Assembly (NCBI RefSeq): GCF_004683865.2
Contig: NZ_CP040763.1
Location: 1 to 64,000, forward strand
Origin: Paracoccus liaowanqingii
GTDB lineage: Bacteria > Pseudomonadota > Alphaproteobacteria > Rhodobacterales > Rhodobacteraceae
Direction: 5' to 3'
Length of the DNA: 64,000 nucleotides
Shown: piece after piece, positions 55,827-64,000 of the stretch
How the letters are laid out: the number at the start of each line of letters is the position of its first letter
Position numbering within the stretch: position 1 is the first letter of the stretch
Made by a program: the position numbers and the translations under genes
Notes under the pieces: model-generated
Database searches by the model: none
What the model was told of the DNA's origin: nothing
Seen by the model: the letters and a program-made list of their open reading frames with translations, nothing else

Positions 55827-56281
55827 TCGGTCCTCGCCTGAGCGGCCTGCTTGATCGCGGCGCGGATGCGCGGATAGGTCCCGCAGCGGCAGAGGTTCGC
55901 GCTCATCACCACGTCGATGTCCTCGTCGGTCAGGTCGGGGGTGGTGTCGACCAGCGCCGCCGCCTGCATGATCTGCCCCGCCTGGCAGTAGCCGCATTGC
56001 GACACGTTCAGATCGCGCCACGCGACCTGCACCGGATGATCGCCGTTCTCGGCCAGACCCTCGATGGTGCGCACGTCCGAGCCCTCGGCGATCGAGATGG
56101 GGGTGATGCAGGCGAAGGTCGGATAGCCGTCCAGATGGATCGTGCAGGCGCCGCATTGGGCGATGCCGCAGCCGAACTTGGTTCCGGTCAGGCCCAGCTC
56201 GTCGCGCAGATACCACAGCAGCGGCATCTCGGGGTCGCCATCGAAGCTGTGCTCCGTTCCGTTCACGGTCAGGGTGATCAT
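55823..56281 (-). CDS. (2Fe-2S)-binding subunit of molybdenum hydroxylase
   Basis: A 152-residue electron-transfer subunit. The plant-type cluster uses Cys38, Cys43, Cys46 and Cys58 ([16 protein letters not shown]); the helical second cluster uses Cys96, Cys99, Cys131 and Cys133 (SQCGYCQAG and [10 protein letters not shown]). GAGGA precedes the ATG at 56281; an upstream frame extension is rejected. It pairs with the molybdopterin subunit and has no export signal of its own, as expected for hitchhiker Tat export. Confidence 0.93.
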   Translation of the reverse strand: MITLTVNGTEHSFDGDPEMPLLWYLRDELGLTGTKFGCGIAQCGACTIHLDGYPTFACITPISIAEGSDVRTIEGLAENGDHPVQVAWRDLNVSQCGYCQAGQIMQAAALVDTTPDLTDEDIDVVMSANLCRCGTYPRIRAAIKQAAQARTE

Positions 56282-56409
56282 GATGGCATCCTCGCTTTCA
56301 GATCCTGGGACGTTCGGTCGCGCCGATGCATACAGCATGACGTGACCGCCAACGCCCGGTCGGCCGCGAGGTTCCCCCGGCAGGGTCCGATGCCCGGCGC
56401 GGTCAGCCG

Positions 56410-57618
56410 TCAGGCAGCGTCCAGCGGCATGGTGAAGGTGAAGATGGTGCGGTCAGCATCCGAGGCGACCTGCATCCGCCCGCCATGCGCCGCCGCGATC
56501 TCGGCAGCGATGTAGAGGCCCAGGCCCAGCCCCTTCTGGCTGGGGTGGTCGCCGGTCTTCTTGAAGGGCTTGAAGAGGCCCGGGATCTGGTCGGGCGGGA
56601 TGGGCCGGCCCTCGTTCTCGACCGTCAGCACCAGCATTCCGTCGCTTGTGCGGGCCACGACCCCGATGGGCCTGCCCGGGGCGCCATGGGTGATGGCATT
56701 GCCGATCAGGTTCGACAGCATCTGCGCCAGCCGCGCGCGGTCGCAATCGATGGGGCCGGGCAGGTCGATCCGGGCCCGGATCTCCTGCCCCCAGGAGATC
56801 GTGCGGAACTCCGCGATGACCTGCTGCAGCGCCTCGGCCAGCGATCCGTCGCGGGTCCGGTCCAGCACGATGCCGTCGCTCAGGCGGTTGCGGGCGTGGT
56901 CCAGCAGGTTGGCGACCAGATCGGTCATGCGCTGCGCCGCCGCATCCATCAGCGAAATCAGCGAGGCCGTCTCGGGGTCGGCGTTGCGGCGGGCCAGCAT
57001 CCGCAGGCCCGCGCGGATCGCGTTGGCGGGGTTGCGCAGGTCATGGGCCAGGATCGCCATGAACTCCTCCTGGACCTGGGCCATCCGGCGCTCCTGATCC
57101 AGCTCGTGCCGCATCAGGCGCATCTGGTCCTCGGTATGCAGCGTGTCGCCGATCAGCTTGGCGAACAGCCGGACCATCTGCAGGATCGACTGGTCGTCCA
57201 GATTCCGAGGCTCGGGGTCGAAGGCGCAGAGCGTGCCGAAGAAGGTCCCGTCGGGCCGCCGGATCGGCATCGACAGATAGCTGCGGAAGCCGTAGCGCCG
57301 GGGGATCTGGTGGTCGCGATAGACCTCGTGCTGGCGGATGTCGTTGACGATAATCTCGGTGGCGCAGGTGCGCACCTGATGGCAGAGCGTCGATTCCACG
57401 ACCAGCTGGTCGCCCGGCGCCAGTCCCAGATCCAGCTGGTCCTTGACCGAGCACATGGTCCAGTGCTTGTCCGTCACCCGCCCAATCGCGGCAAAGCGCA
57501 CCCCCGCCGCCAGGCAGACCGTCTCCAGCATCGTCGGCACGGCGGGGTTGCCGGTGATCACCGCCAGATCCGTGGCCAGCAACGGGTCTTCGGCAGGGAA
57601 CGGGTCGGAGGTCGGCAT
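56410..57618 (-). CDS. GAF-domain sensor histidine kinase
   Basis: A 402-residue soluble kinase. Residues ~18-165 are a GAF domain (cysteines in TCATEII and STLCHQ but no bilin or flavin motif seen). Residues ~185-250 are HisKA with the phospho-acceptor His192 in ILAHDLRNP, and ~290-400 the ATPase with [10 protein letters not shown] and [18 protein letters not shown]. No receiver domain and no adjacent response regulator, so it is an orphan. A perfect CtrA-type site lies 72-87 bases upstream, suggesting membership in the CtrA regulon (motility, signalling). Confidence 0.9.
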   Translation of the reverse strand: MPTSDPFPAEDPLLATDLAVITGNPAVPTMLETVCLAAGVRFAAIGRVTDKHWTMCSVKDQLDLGLAPGDQLVVESTLCHQVRTCATEIIVNDIRQHEVYRDHQIPRRYGFRSYLSMPIRRPDGTFFGTLCAFDPEPRNLDDQSILQMVRLFAKLIGDTLHTEDQMRLMRHELDQERRMAQVQEEFMAILAHDLRNPANAIRAGLRMLARRNADPETASLISLMDAAAQRMTDLVANLLDHARNRLSDGIVLDRTRDGSLAEALQQVIAEFRTISWGQEIRARIDLPGPIDCDRARLAQMLSNLIGNAITHGAPGRPIGVVARTSDGMLVLTVENEGRPIPPDQIPGLFKPFKKTGDHPSQKGLGLGLYIAAEIAAAHGGRMQVASDADRTIFTFTMPLDAA

Positions 57619-57689
57619 CGGGTCTACCGGAATTGGGGCTTCGAAACAAAGTTAATGACCGAACCCAGTCTACGCAACAATAGGTCGCG

Positions 57690-57705
57690 TTAATAATTCG
57701 TTAAC
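57690..57705. promoter_or_regulatory. CtrA binding site candidate
   Basis: TTAA-N7-TTAAC is present exactly (TTAATAATTCGTTAAC), the full CtrA consensus; on both strands it reads as a near-palindrome. It lies in the intergenic region upstream of the GAF histidine kinase. Confidence 0.65.
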
Positions 57706-57741
57706 CAATCTTCCCTGCGCGAATATGTCGCAATCCCTGCC

Positions 57742-57769
57742 GGCTGGCCCTGACTCCGCCGGACCAGCC
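57742..57769 (-). terminator. hairpin after secreted glycosidase-like gene
   Basis: GGCTGG at 57742-57747 and CCAGCC at 57764-57769, extendable by two pairs past a bulged A, forms a stem right after the stop at 57771. There is no clear T-run, so termination strength is uncertain. Confidence 0.45.
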
Positions 57770-57770
57770 G

Positions 57771-59438
57771 CTACTGCGCGCTGGCCTGCAACTCGTGGTC
57801 GACGATCGCCCGCCAGCGCGGATTGTCGTCCAGCACATGGCGCCGCGCGCCCCAGAAGCCCCACCGGCCCGGTCCCGCGACCTCGACGAAGATGTTGAAG
57901 AACTCTCCGCCGGCCTCGGCGAAACTGTCCAAGGCATGGGTGTAGATCTGCCCCATCTGCGGCGAATAGTGAAAGCGGGCGAAGAAATCCAGCAGCGTCG
58001 GATCGGCCTCGAGGGCCGCGTGGTCGGGGACGATATGGGTGCCCCCCTCATACATCACCAGCGCAAGCCCCGAGGCATCGGCGATCTTCTTCTGCGCATC
58101 CCACATGCCGCGCAGCGCGACCATCGTGGTGCCCGCCTCGTCGCCTTGGACGTGGCGGCCCTCCATGATCTGCTCGGACATCAGGGCGAAGGCGGCCTCG
58201 TCGCCTTGGTCGCGCCAGGACTGGACCAGCGCGACATTGGCCGCACGTCCCAGCCCGCCGTCGAAATAGCCCGTGACCGCATAGGCGTCGAAATGCTCCT
58301 TGGGCGGTCGGCGGTCCTGCCCGCCCGCCACCCAGAGCGGCGCGTCCAGCGCCGCGTGGTTCAGGTCGATCCAGGCCGTGTGGGCGGTCATCACCTTGCG
58401 GTAGCGGTCCGGCGCATCGGCGTAGACGGCGTCCAGCAGCAGCGCCATCTCCACCGACTTGCCGCCATAGAACTGCATCCAGCCGTCGCCCTGGCCGGGC
58501 CACAGCGCCTCGGCCTGTTCCAGCGCCCATTGCGTCTGCTCGAACTGGAAATTCCAGACCTCGTTGGAATATTCGTAATGGGCGGTCAGGGACGGGTCCA
58601 GGTTCTGATGCACATGGGTGGCGAAGCGGGTGATGTAGTCCGGGGTCGCCAGATGGGGCATGCAGAACCACGGATCGATGCCCAGCCTGTTGGCCAGCAT
58701 CACCATCACCTCGACCGGGACGCCCAGGGTCCAGGTGGCCGAGGTCAGCGTGGGCCGGTCGTCCCAGTCCGACAGCGTGCTGTTGTTCGTGGACATCCAG
58801 TCCATGAAGCGGATCAGGCGGAAGCTGGGCAGCAGCTCCAGCCAGGCCGGGCGGAACACCTCTCCGGCGTCATGGGCGGCCTGCAGGTCCTCGTGGACGC
58901 AGACGAAGTTCCGGACCGGATCGGTTGCATCCTGTTCGGTGATGTCGATCGAGACGATGCCGGTGTCCGAGGTGACATAGTCGAATTCGGCCGAGTTCTC
59001 GCCCTGGCGGATATTGGTAGCGGTGCCGTTCAGCACGACGGTGCCCGTGCCCTGCCAGGTCATGCGGTAATGGCCGTTCAGGCTGGTGTCGCTGGCCGAC
59101 AGGTCGCACAGGATGATCGTGCCGACCGAGGTCGCGCCCTCGGGCAGCGAGACCGGCCAGCCATCCGCGTCCAGATGCCCGCCCTCGCGCAGCTGCTGGT
59201 TGGTGTGGGACACGAATTCCGACGGCGAGCGGGCCATCCAGTCGCGGCTCTGCCGCATGACGTCGATGAAAGGCTGCGCGGCCTCCCAATCGGCGATCCC
59301 CGACAGGCCCGCGGCGACGAAGGGGCGGCGCACAGGCTGCTCGCCGCTCTGCGCCACCGTGCCCGAGGTCCTGGCAAAGGCCACGGACCCCTGAAGATAG
59401 CCGGCAAGGGTCAGCAGAAGGACAGAGCGTCTGTTCAT
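57771..59438 (-). CDS. secreted clan GH-A-like protein (cellulose-binding/glycosidase-like)
   Basis: A 555-residue exported protein. Residues 1-22 are a signal peptide. The body looks like a TIM-barrel glycosidase: the YEYSNEVWNF segment has a candidate acid/base Glu293, and LALVMYEGGT a candidate nucleophile Glu464, spacing typical of clan GH-A. A ~100-residue N-terminal part (about 90-180) is probably a beta domain. Similar proteins are annotated as cellulose-binding or uncharacterised. The start at 59438 is chosen because the signal peptide begins there. Target polymer unknown. Confidence 0.72.
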   Translation of the reverse strand: MNRRSVLLLTLAGYLQGSVAFARTSGTVAQSGEQPVRRPFVAAGLSGIADWEAAQPFIDVMRQSRDWMARSPSEFVSHTNQQLREGGHLDADGWPVSLPEGATSVGTIILCDLSASDTSLNGHYRMTWQGTGTVVLNGTATNIRQGENSAEFDYVTSDTGIVSIDITEQDATDPVRNFVCVHEDLQAAHDAGEVFRPAWLELLPSFRLIRFMDWMSTNNSTLSDWDDRPTLTSATWTLGVPVEVMVMLANRLGIDPWFCMPHLATPDYITRFATHVHQNLDPSLTAHYEYSNEVWNFQFEQTQWALEQAEALWPGQGDGWMQFYGGKSVEMALLLDAVYADAPDRYRKVMTAHTAWIDLNHAALDAPLWVAGGQDRRPPKEHFDAYAVTGYFDGGLGRAANVALVQSWRDQGDEAAFALMSEQIMEGRHVQGDEAGTTMVALRGMWDAQKKIADASGLALVMYEGGTHIVPDHAALEADPTLLDFFARFHYSPQMGQIYTHALDSFAEAGGEFFNIFVEVAGPGRWGFWGARRHVLDDNPRWRAIVDHELQASAQ

Positions 59439-59780
59439 GGAGGGCGCCTTACGAGGAAAATGGTGACAACGAACCAACGGGTGTAGTTATCGCAGGAATC
59501 CGCCCCCGGTGCAATCTGCGGGGCGTTCGGCGCGCAGCTGCGACACGGCATCGTCATCAGCGGAATCCAGACGTCGAGACAAGATTGAGATCGGCACCCA
59601 CACGGGTGCATCGATCCCGCGACCTTGGGCAGGACCATCGACCGAATGACTTCGAAGGCGCCGGTCTTTCGGCAAGCCGACCTCAAGGACCGGCGAGAGG
59701 CGTCGTTGCCTGGGGTCCTGCCGGGGGAGAGGAGGTCACGGATCAAGCGCATCCTGCCGGATCCGGACCTGTCCTGATCT
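59439..59780. other. 342-base region without a gene
   Basis: No supported gene. It contains the promoter region of the secreted GH-A-like gene and the downstream end of the amidase operon, including a CCGGATCCGG palindrome near 59757. Coding-like bias is absent. Confidence 0.5.
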
Positions 59781-61328
59781 TCAGACCGCCGGACGACGAT
59801 GCCGGGTCGCCGTCTCATAGGCATAGGCCTGCGTCAGCAGCGCCGCTTCGGACCACAGGGGGCCGACGAAGATCAGCTCGAACGGGGCGCCCGAGGCATA
59901 ATGGCCCGCCGGTACCGTCACCGCCGGAAGGCCCGCGATATTCAGCTCTCCCACAGTGGTTTCCTGGATCGTCTCGGTCCCGTGCAGGGGGGGCAGTTCC
60001 TGACGCATCTGCGGAAAGGCCAGCGCGTCCAGCTGGTGATCTTCGAAGACGGCGTCGACGATGCGCAGATAGGCGGCCTTCAGGGCGATGAATTCAGGAA
60101 GGTCGGGCGGGCGCGTCGGATCCTGCATCGCGGCCCGGAAATCGGGCAGCCGGGGCAGGAAGGACAGCACGCCGCCGGGACCGAAGGCGTCCTCGGCCGC
60201 GGTGGCCGCGGCGAAGTCGGCAAAGCTGGTCAGCGCCGCATCGGGCCCCAGCCTGCGCAGATAGCAGCCCAGATCATAGGCCACGGATTCCATCCCTCGC
60301 GCGTCAAAATTGCCGACGGTGGGCGCACGCAGGGCGGCAAATCCGGTCCCTGCAAAGGGGTCGTCGATCAGGATCGCCCCGGCGGCCTCCAGTTCGGACC
60401 GGGCGCGGGCATACAGATCAATTGTCTCCTCCGACAACGGCTGGTCGCGCCAGCCGGGCCCGTAGAGGCCGATGCGCTTGCCCTGCAGCCCCTCCGCCGA
60501 CAGGCCCGCCGCATAGCCGCTGTCGGGGATCTTGCCGGTGCTGGCCAGCGTCTTGGGGTCTTCGGCACTGTAGCCTGCCAGAACGTCCAGACACAAAGCC
60601 GCATCCGTGACCGTGCGCGCGATCGGCCCGACCACGTCGCGATTGGCGGCCAGGGGCACCACGCCCGCATTGGGCACCAGACCGATGGTCGGCTTGATCC
60701 CCACCAACCCCTGCGCCGAGGCCGGGTTCTGGATCGAGCCACCCGTTTCCTCGGCCAGTCCCACGACGCACATGCAGGCCGCCACCGCCGCCGCGGTTCC
60801 GGCGCTGGACCCGCCCGGCACCCGGTCGGGGATCACGGGATTGATCGTCGGCCCCGCCCAGCTGTCATTGGCATGGCTGCCCGTATGGCTGAGGACGGGG
60901 ACATTGGTCTTGCCCAGGATGACTGCATCCGCGGCCCGCATCCGCGCCACGACCGGGCTGTCGGTGGCGGGCATCAGATCGACGCCCCCGGTCCCGGAAT
61001 AGAGCAGCCGCCACCCCGCCGTGGTCGGAAATCCGACCATGTCCATCGGGTCCTTGACCACGACCGGCACCCCCGCCAGGGGTCCCACGGGCTGACCCGC
61101 CGCCAGCCGCCGGTCGATGTCGCGCGCGGTCTCCAGCGCTTCGGGGTTCTCGAAGATGATCGCGTTGAGGGTGCCGTTCAGCCGCCGGATCTGTGCCAGA
61201 TGGGCCTGGGTCAATGCCTCGGCGGTGAAGGTCCCGTCGCGAAGTCCGTCGCGGATGGCCGCGATGGACAGCCGGTCCAGATCCTGCAGGGGATCGGTCC
61301 CGGACATCGGAAGGGTTGCCTCGGTCAC
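59781..61328 (-). CDS. amidase (amidase-signature family)
   Basis: A ~515-residue amidase-signature hydrolase that cleaves carboxamides. The Ser-cisSer-Lys triad is visible: Lys in VVVKDPMDMVG, and the glycine/serine-rich PGGSSAGTAAAVAACM with EETGGSIQNPAS. The GTG at 61328 overlaps the SDR stop; ATG at 61307 is an alternative start. It is the last gene of a formamidase-amidase-ABC transporter operon and probably acts on amides taken up by it. Confidence 0.9.
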   Translation of the reverse strand: MTEATLPMSGTDPLQDLDRLSIAAIRDGLRDGTFTAEALTQAHLAQIRRLNGTLNAIIFENPEALETARDIDRRLAAGQPVGPLAGVPVVVKDPMDMVGFPTTAGWRLLYSGTGGVDLMPATDSPVVARMRAADAVILGKTNVPVLSHTGSHANDSWAGPTINPVIPDRVPGGSSAGTAAAVAACMCVVGLAEETGGSIQNPASAQGLVGIKPTIGLVPNAGVVPLAANRDVVGPIARTVTDAALCLDVLAGYSAEDPKTLASTGKIPDSGYAAGLSAEGLQGKRIGLYGPGWRDQPLSEETIDLYARARSELEAAGAILIDDPFAGTGFAALRAPTVGNFDARGMESVAYDLGCYLRRLGPDAALTSFADFAAATAAEDAFGPGGVLSFLPRLPDFRAAMQDPTRPPDLPEFIALKAAYLRIVDAVFEDHQLDALAFPQMRQELPPLHGTETIQETTVGELNIAGLPAVTVPAGHYASGAPFELIFVGPLWSEAALLTQAYAYETATRHRRPAV

Positions 61329-62071
61329 AGCTGCACGCCCTTGGTCAGCGCCCCGTCGATCACCAGATTGGTGCCGCTGGTGAAGCTGGAGGCAGGGCTG
61401 GCCAGAAACACCACGCCCCGGGCGATCTCTTCGGGTGTGGCCATGCGGTCCATGGGGTTCAGGCCAAGGGCCGTGGCGAACAGGTCGGGATTGCCTGTCT
61501 CGATCTGCTGCCAGATGCCGCCGTCGAAATAGGTATTGCCCGGAGAGACGGTGTTCGCGCGGATGCCCTTGGGCGCCAGCTTGAAGGCCAGCCCCTGCGC
61601 GTAATGGACCAGCGCCGCCTTGAAGGCGCCATAGGCCGCGCCGGTGAAGTCGATCTCTCGCCCCGAGACCGAGGAGACCAGCGTGATGGACGCGGCCCCG
61701 GATGTCTCCAGCCACGGCATCGCGGCATTCACCAGCCGCACGGAATGCATCATGTCGGTGTCGAAACCCGCCTGCCACGCGGCCTCGTCATCGGCCACCG
61801 CCAAGGCCGAGACATTGCCGATGACGATGTCGATGCCGCCCATCGCCTGCGCGCTCTTACTGACCCAGGCCTCCAGCGCGGCCTTGTCGGTCACATCGAC
61901 CGCCGTGCCCCGCACGCCCAGATCGGCGGCGGTCGCATCGACATCGGCCTGCGTGCGCGCGCAGATCGCCACCTGTGCACCCTCGGCCGCCAGAATTTCG
62001 GCGCAGCGCCGCCCGATGCCCTTGCTGCCGCCGGTGATCACCGCCCGAAGGCCCGTCAGTCCAAGATCCAT
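61325..62071 (-). CDS. SDR family oxidoreductase in amide operon
   Basis: A 248-residue classical SDR: NAD(P) motif TGGSKGIGRR (residues ~14-23), Ser in LVSSVSG, and the YGAFK catalytic motif. Its start lies 11 bases after the formamidase stop and its stop overlaps the amidase start (GTGA). Why an SDR accompanies amide hydrolases is unclear; it might act on the acid or alcohol part of an amide. Confidence 0.87.
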   Translation of the reverse strand: MDLGLTGLRAVITGGSKGIGRRCAEILAAEGAQVAICARTQADVDATAADLGVRGTAVDVTDKAALEAWVSKSAQAMGGIDIVIGNVSALAVADDEAAWQAGFDTDMMHSVRLVNAAMPWLETSGAASITLVSSVSGREIDFTGAAYGAFKAALVHYAQGLAFKLAPKGIRANTVSPGNTYFDGGIWQQIETGNPDLFATALGLNPMDRMATPEEIARGVVFLASPASSFTSGTNLVIDGALTKGVQL

Positions 62072-62081
62072 CTTTTGCCCC

Positions 62082-63068
62082 TCACTTCACATAGCGCTTC
62101 AGGATCGACGCCCCGACGCTGTATTTCGGATCGACCATGTTGCCCAAGCGGACCTTGCCGCACATGGTCAGCAGCATATAGGCGTCGGCCTCGGACTGTC
62201 CCGTCTCGGCCGCCAGCCAGCGGACCAGCTCGCGATAGGCGATGCGGGACGCATCCTCCAGCGGGCGGGCCGAGCCGATGAACATCATCATCTCCTCGGT
62301 CTCCAGCTGCGGCCAGCTGTTGCCATGCCCCTTGATCAGGTCGATCTGCAATTCGACCGTGGCCGGGATCTCCAGCGCGACGCCGCACAATTCCCCGTCG
62401 CCCTGAATGGCGTGACAGTCGCCCAGATACAGATAGCCGCCCGGCGTGTTCACCGGAAGATAGATGATCGCGCCCGGCCCCACGTCCGGCAGGTCCATGT
62501 TGCCGCCGTAATAGTCGGGCTGCAGGGACGAGATCGCCTCGATCTCGGGCGAGGTGCCGATGGTGCCGATGAACGGCTCGTAGGGCAGGGTCAGGGTGTC
62601 GGACCAATGGACGCCGCCCTCGTCCACGACGATCTTCTTGACCTTCTCGGGCAGGGGCGCGTTCAGCATCGCGGTGTTGCCGGTGCCGACCAGACCGCCG
62701 AATTCCGGGATCAGGCAGGTGGTGCCCACCGGCTGCGCGCCCCGCGGCGTGATCGAAATGATCCGCACCGCCAGCGCATCGCCCTTTTCCGCGCCCCTGA
62801 CGTGGATCGGCCCGGTCTGCGGGTTGAGAAACGGGAAGTTCAGGATGTCCGAGGGTTTGTCGCTTTCCGAGGTGATCTTGCCCTCGAACGCGTCATGGGT
62901 TTCGACCGTCACCACCGCGCCCGGATCGACCTCCAGCACCGGCTGGACATAGGGGCCATAGACATAGTGGAACTTGCCCTGATCGGCGATGGTGATGGTG
63001 TGGCGGTCGCCCGCCCGGCCCTTGGCGACGCCCTTGCGCGCCATGATCGAAGTGTCCAGCCAGCTCAT
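62082..63068 (-). CDS. fmdA: acetamidase/formamidase
   Basis: A 328-residue FmdA/AmdA-family hydrolase converting formamide or acetamide to ammonia and the acid. Family segments include VETHDAFEGKI, TGPIHVRGAEKGDALAV, LPVNTPGGYLYLGDCHAIQGDGE and the C-terminal LTMCGKVRLGNMVDPKYSVG. GGAAGGAG stands before the ATG at 63068, so a six-codon upstream extension is rejected. It sits between HAAT-type ABC ATPase genes and the amidase, as in known fmd loci. Confidence 0.92.
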   Translation of the reverse strand: MSWLDTSIMARKGVAKGRAGDRHTITIADQGKFHYVYGPYVQPVLEVDPGAVVTVETHDAFEGKITSESDKPSDILNFPFLNPQTGPIHVRGAEKGDALAVRIISITPRGAQPVGTTCLIPEFGGLVGTGNTAMLNAPLPEKVKKIVVDEGGVHWSDTLTLPYEPFIGTIGTSPEIEAISSLQPDYYGGNMDLPDVGPGAIIYLPVNTPGGYLYLGDCHAIQGDGELCGVALEIPATVELQIDLIKGHGNSWPQLETEEMMMFIGSARPLEDASRIAYRELVRWLAAETGQSEADAYMLLTMCGKVRLGNMVDPKYSVGASILKRYVK

Positions 63069-63092
63069 GTTTGCTCCTTCCGGCATGTCGTC

Positions 63093-63806
63093 TCAGATGG
63101 TCAGATGGCGCCGCACGGCGTCGCGCGACGATATCTCGTCCGGCCCCAAGGTGGCCACGATGCGGCCCTTTTCCATGACGTAGCCCCGCTGCGCCATCGA
63201 CACGATCAGGTCCAGGTTCTGTTCGACCAGCAGCACCGCCACCCCCGTCTGCGCGTTCAGTTCCCGCATGTTGCGCGAGATATCCTTGATGATCGAGGGC
63301 TGAATGCCCTCGGACGGCTCGTCCAGCAGCATCAGGCGGGGATGGCTGACCATCGCCCGCCCAATGGCTAGCTGCTGCTGCTGGCCGCCCGACAGGGTGC
63401 CCGCCCGCTGCCGGGCGCGGTCCTTGAGGATCGGGAAGAACCGGTGGATCAGGTCGTAATCGGGGGCCGGACGCCCTGCGCCCGCGACCTCGCCCACCAT
63501 CAGGTTCTCGCGCACGCTGAGGTCGGGGAACACGTCGCGGCCCTGCGGGATGTAGCCGATGCCCTGCAGGGCGCGGTGGTTGGCCCCCATCTGCGTGACA
63601 TCCTGTCCGCCAAAGCGGATGCTGCCCCCGCTGGCAGGCAACAACCCGATCAGCGTGCGCATCAGGGTGCTTTTGCCGACGCCGTTGCGGCCGATGACGG
63701 CCACGATCTCGCCCGCGTTCAGGGTCAGATCGACGCCCTGCAGGACCTGTTCGCCGCCATAGCCGCTGCACAGGCCCGTCGTCTGCAAAAGGACGGTGTC
63801 ACGCAT
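63093..63806 (-). CDS. amide/urea-type ABC transporter ATP-binding protein (LivF/UrtE-like)
   Basis: A 237-residue HAAT-family ATPase. Walker A is GRNGVGKST near residues 39-47, the signature LSGGQQQQLAIGRAM, Walker B LMLLDEPSEGIQPSI; the EGIQPSI variant is typical of UrtE/FmdF-type proteins. Together with the adjacent LivG-like ATPase it powers import of short amides or urea for the downstream hydrolases. It overlaps the LivG-like stop by eight bases. Confidence 0.9.
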   Translation of the reverse strand: MRDTVLLQTTGLCSGYGGEQVLQGVDLTLNAGEIVAVIGRNGVGKSTLMRTLIGLLPASGGSIRFGGQDVTQMGANHRALQGIGYIPQGRDVFPDLSVRENLMVGEVAGAGRPAPDYDLIHRFFPILKDRARQRAGTLSGGQQQQLAIGRAMVSHPRLMLLDEPSEGIQPSIIKDISRNMRELNAQTGVAVLLVEQNLDLIVSMAQRGYVMEKGRIVATLGPDEISSRDAVRRHLTI

Positions 63807-64000
63807 CGGCGGCCCCCAGATAGATTTCCTGCACGCCGGGATGGGCGGTGATCTGGTCGATGCTGCCTTGGGCGAAGATGGCGCCCATGTGCAGCACGGT
63901 CACGCTGTGGGCGATCTGCTGCACGAAGGCCATGTCATGTTCGACGGCCAGGATGGTGATGCCGCGCGCGTTCAGGTCGTGCAGCATCTCTCCGGTCTTG
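63799..64000 (-). CDS. ABC transporter ATP-binding protein (LivG/UrtD-like), 3' part only
   Basis: Partial: the C-terminal ~66 residues, running past the right edge. It contains the switch motif AVEHDMAFVQQIAHSV and the tail IDQITAHPGVQEIYLG, typical of the LivG/UrtD ATPases. The rest of the gene and presumably the permease and receptor genes lie beyond 64000. Confidence 0.85.
   Translation of the reverse strand, partial: KTGEMLHDLNARGITILAVEHDMAFVQQIAHSVTVLHMGAIFAQGSIDQITAHPGVQEIYLGAADA

Overview
This 64 kb window is high-GC DNA from an alphaproteobacterium, most likely a Rhodobacteraceae member close to Paracoccus. That placement is an inference from codon use, the abundance of TRAP and ABC carboxylate/sugar transporters, a globin-coupled chemoreceptor, and a perfect CtrA-type site. 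No rRNA, tRNA, CRISPR array, insertion sequence or prophage was recognised. It reads as a catabolic, nutrient-scavenging chromosomal (or chromid) segment made of compact operons, many joined by ATGA/GTGA start-stop overlaps.

Layout. 0-5.8 kb: a DUF2254 membrane protein, a three-gene type III polyketide cluster (PKS broken by a 1-base shift, methyltransferase, FAD oxidoreductase), a DUF2188 protein and a PHB-depolymerase-like esterase. 5.8-8.8 kb: an AT-rich promoter island and a disrupted RTX/Hint exoprotein gene. 8.8-17.7 kb: a xylan/xyloside operon (substrate-binding protein, two permeases, GH43 xylosidase, ATPase, Gfo/Idh dehydrogenase, frameshifted ThuA, xylA) behind two operator-like inverted repeats. 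17.7-28.8 kb: a sugar-acid regulon (TRAP transporter, FAH-family enzyme, GntR regulator, FAD-linked oxidase, divergent denD, beta-hydroxyacid dehydrogenase, IlvD/Edd dehydratase) with two matching FCD-GntR operators. 28.8-34.3 kb: a trypsin-like protease fused to a DNA/RNA endonuclease, a soluble globin-coupled chemoreceptor, and an SDR with a twin-arginine-like N-terminus. 34.3-38.9 kb: a four-gene metal-related ABC operon resembling the Vibrio zrg zinc locus, then phoA behind a Pho-box-like site.

38.9-47.1 kb: a second TRAP operon with an SDR, divergent from an IclR regulator, thiolase, acyl-CoA ligase and two-repeat PPC protein, with tandem palindromes in the divergent promoter. 47.1-53.0 kb: a third TRAP operon with GntR, L-idonate-dehydrogenase-like protein and mannonate dehydratase (uxuA). 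53.1-59.8 kb: a small periplasmic protein, a two-subunit molybdenum hydroxylase, a GAF histidine kinase behind a CtrA site, and a secreted clan GH-A-like protein. 59.8-64 kb: an amide operon (amidase, SDR, formamidase, two HAAT-type ABC ATPases) running off the right edge.

Together the genes describe a cell that imports plant-wall pentosides, aldonic/uronic acids, organic acids and amides and feeds them into central metabolism. Four apparent coding lesions (single-base shifts and a stop) all lie between 1.7 and 16.3 kb; two are at G homopolymers and one abuts a C run, so sequencing error must be excluded before calling decay.
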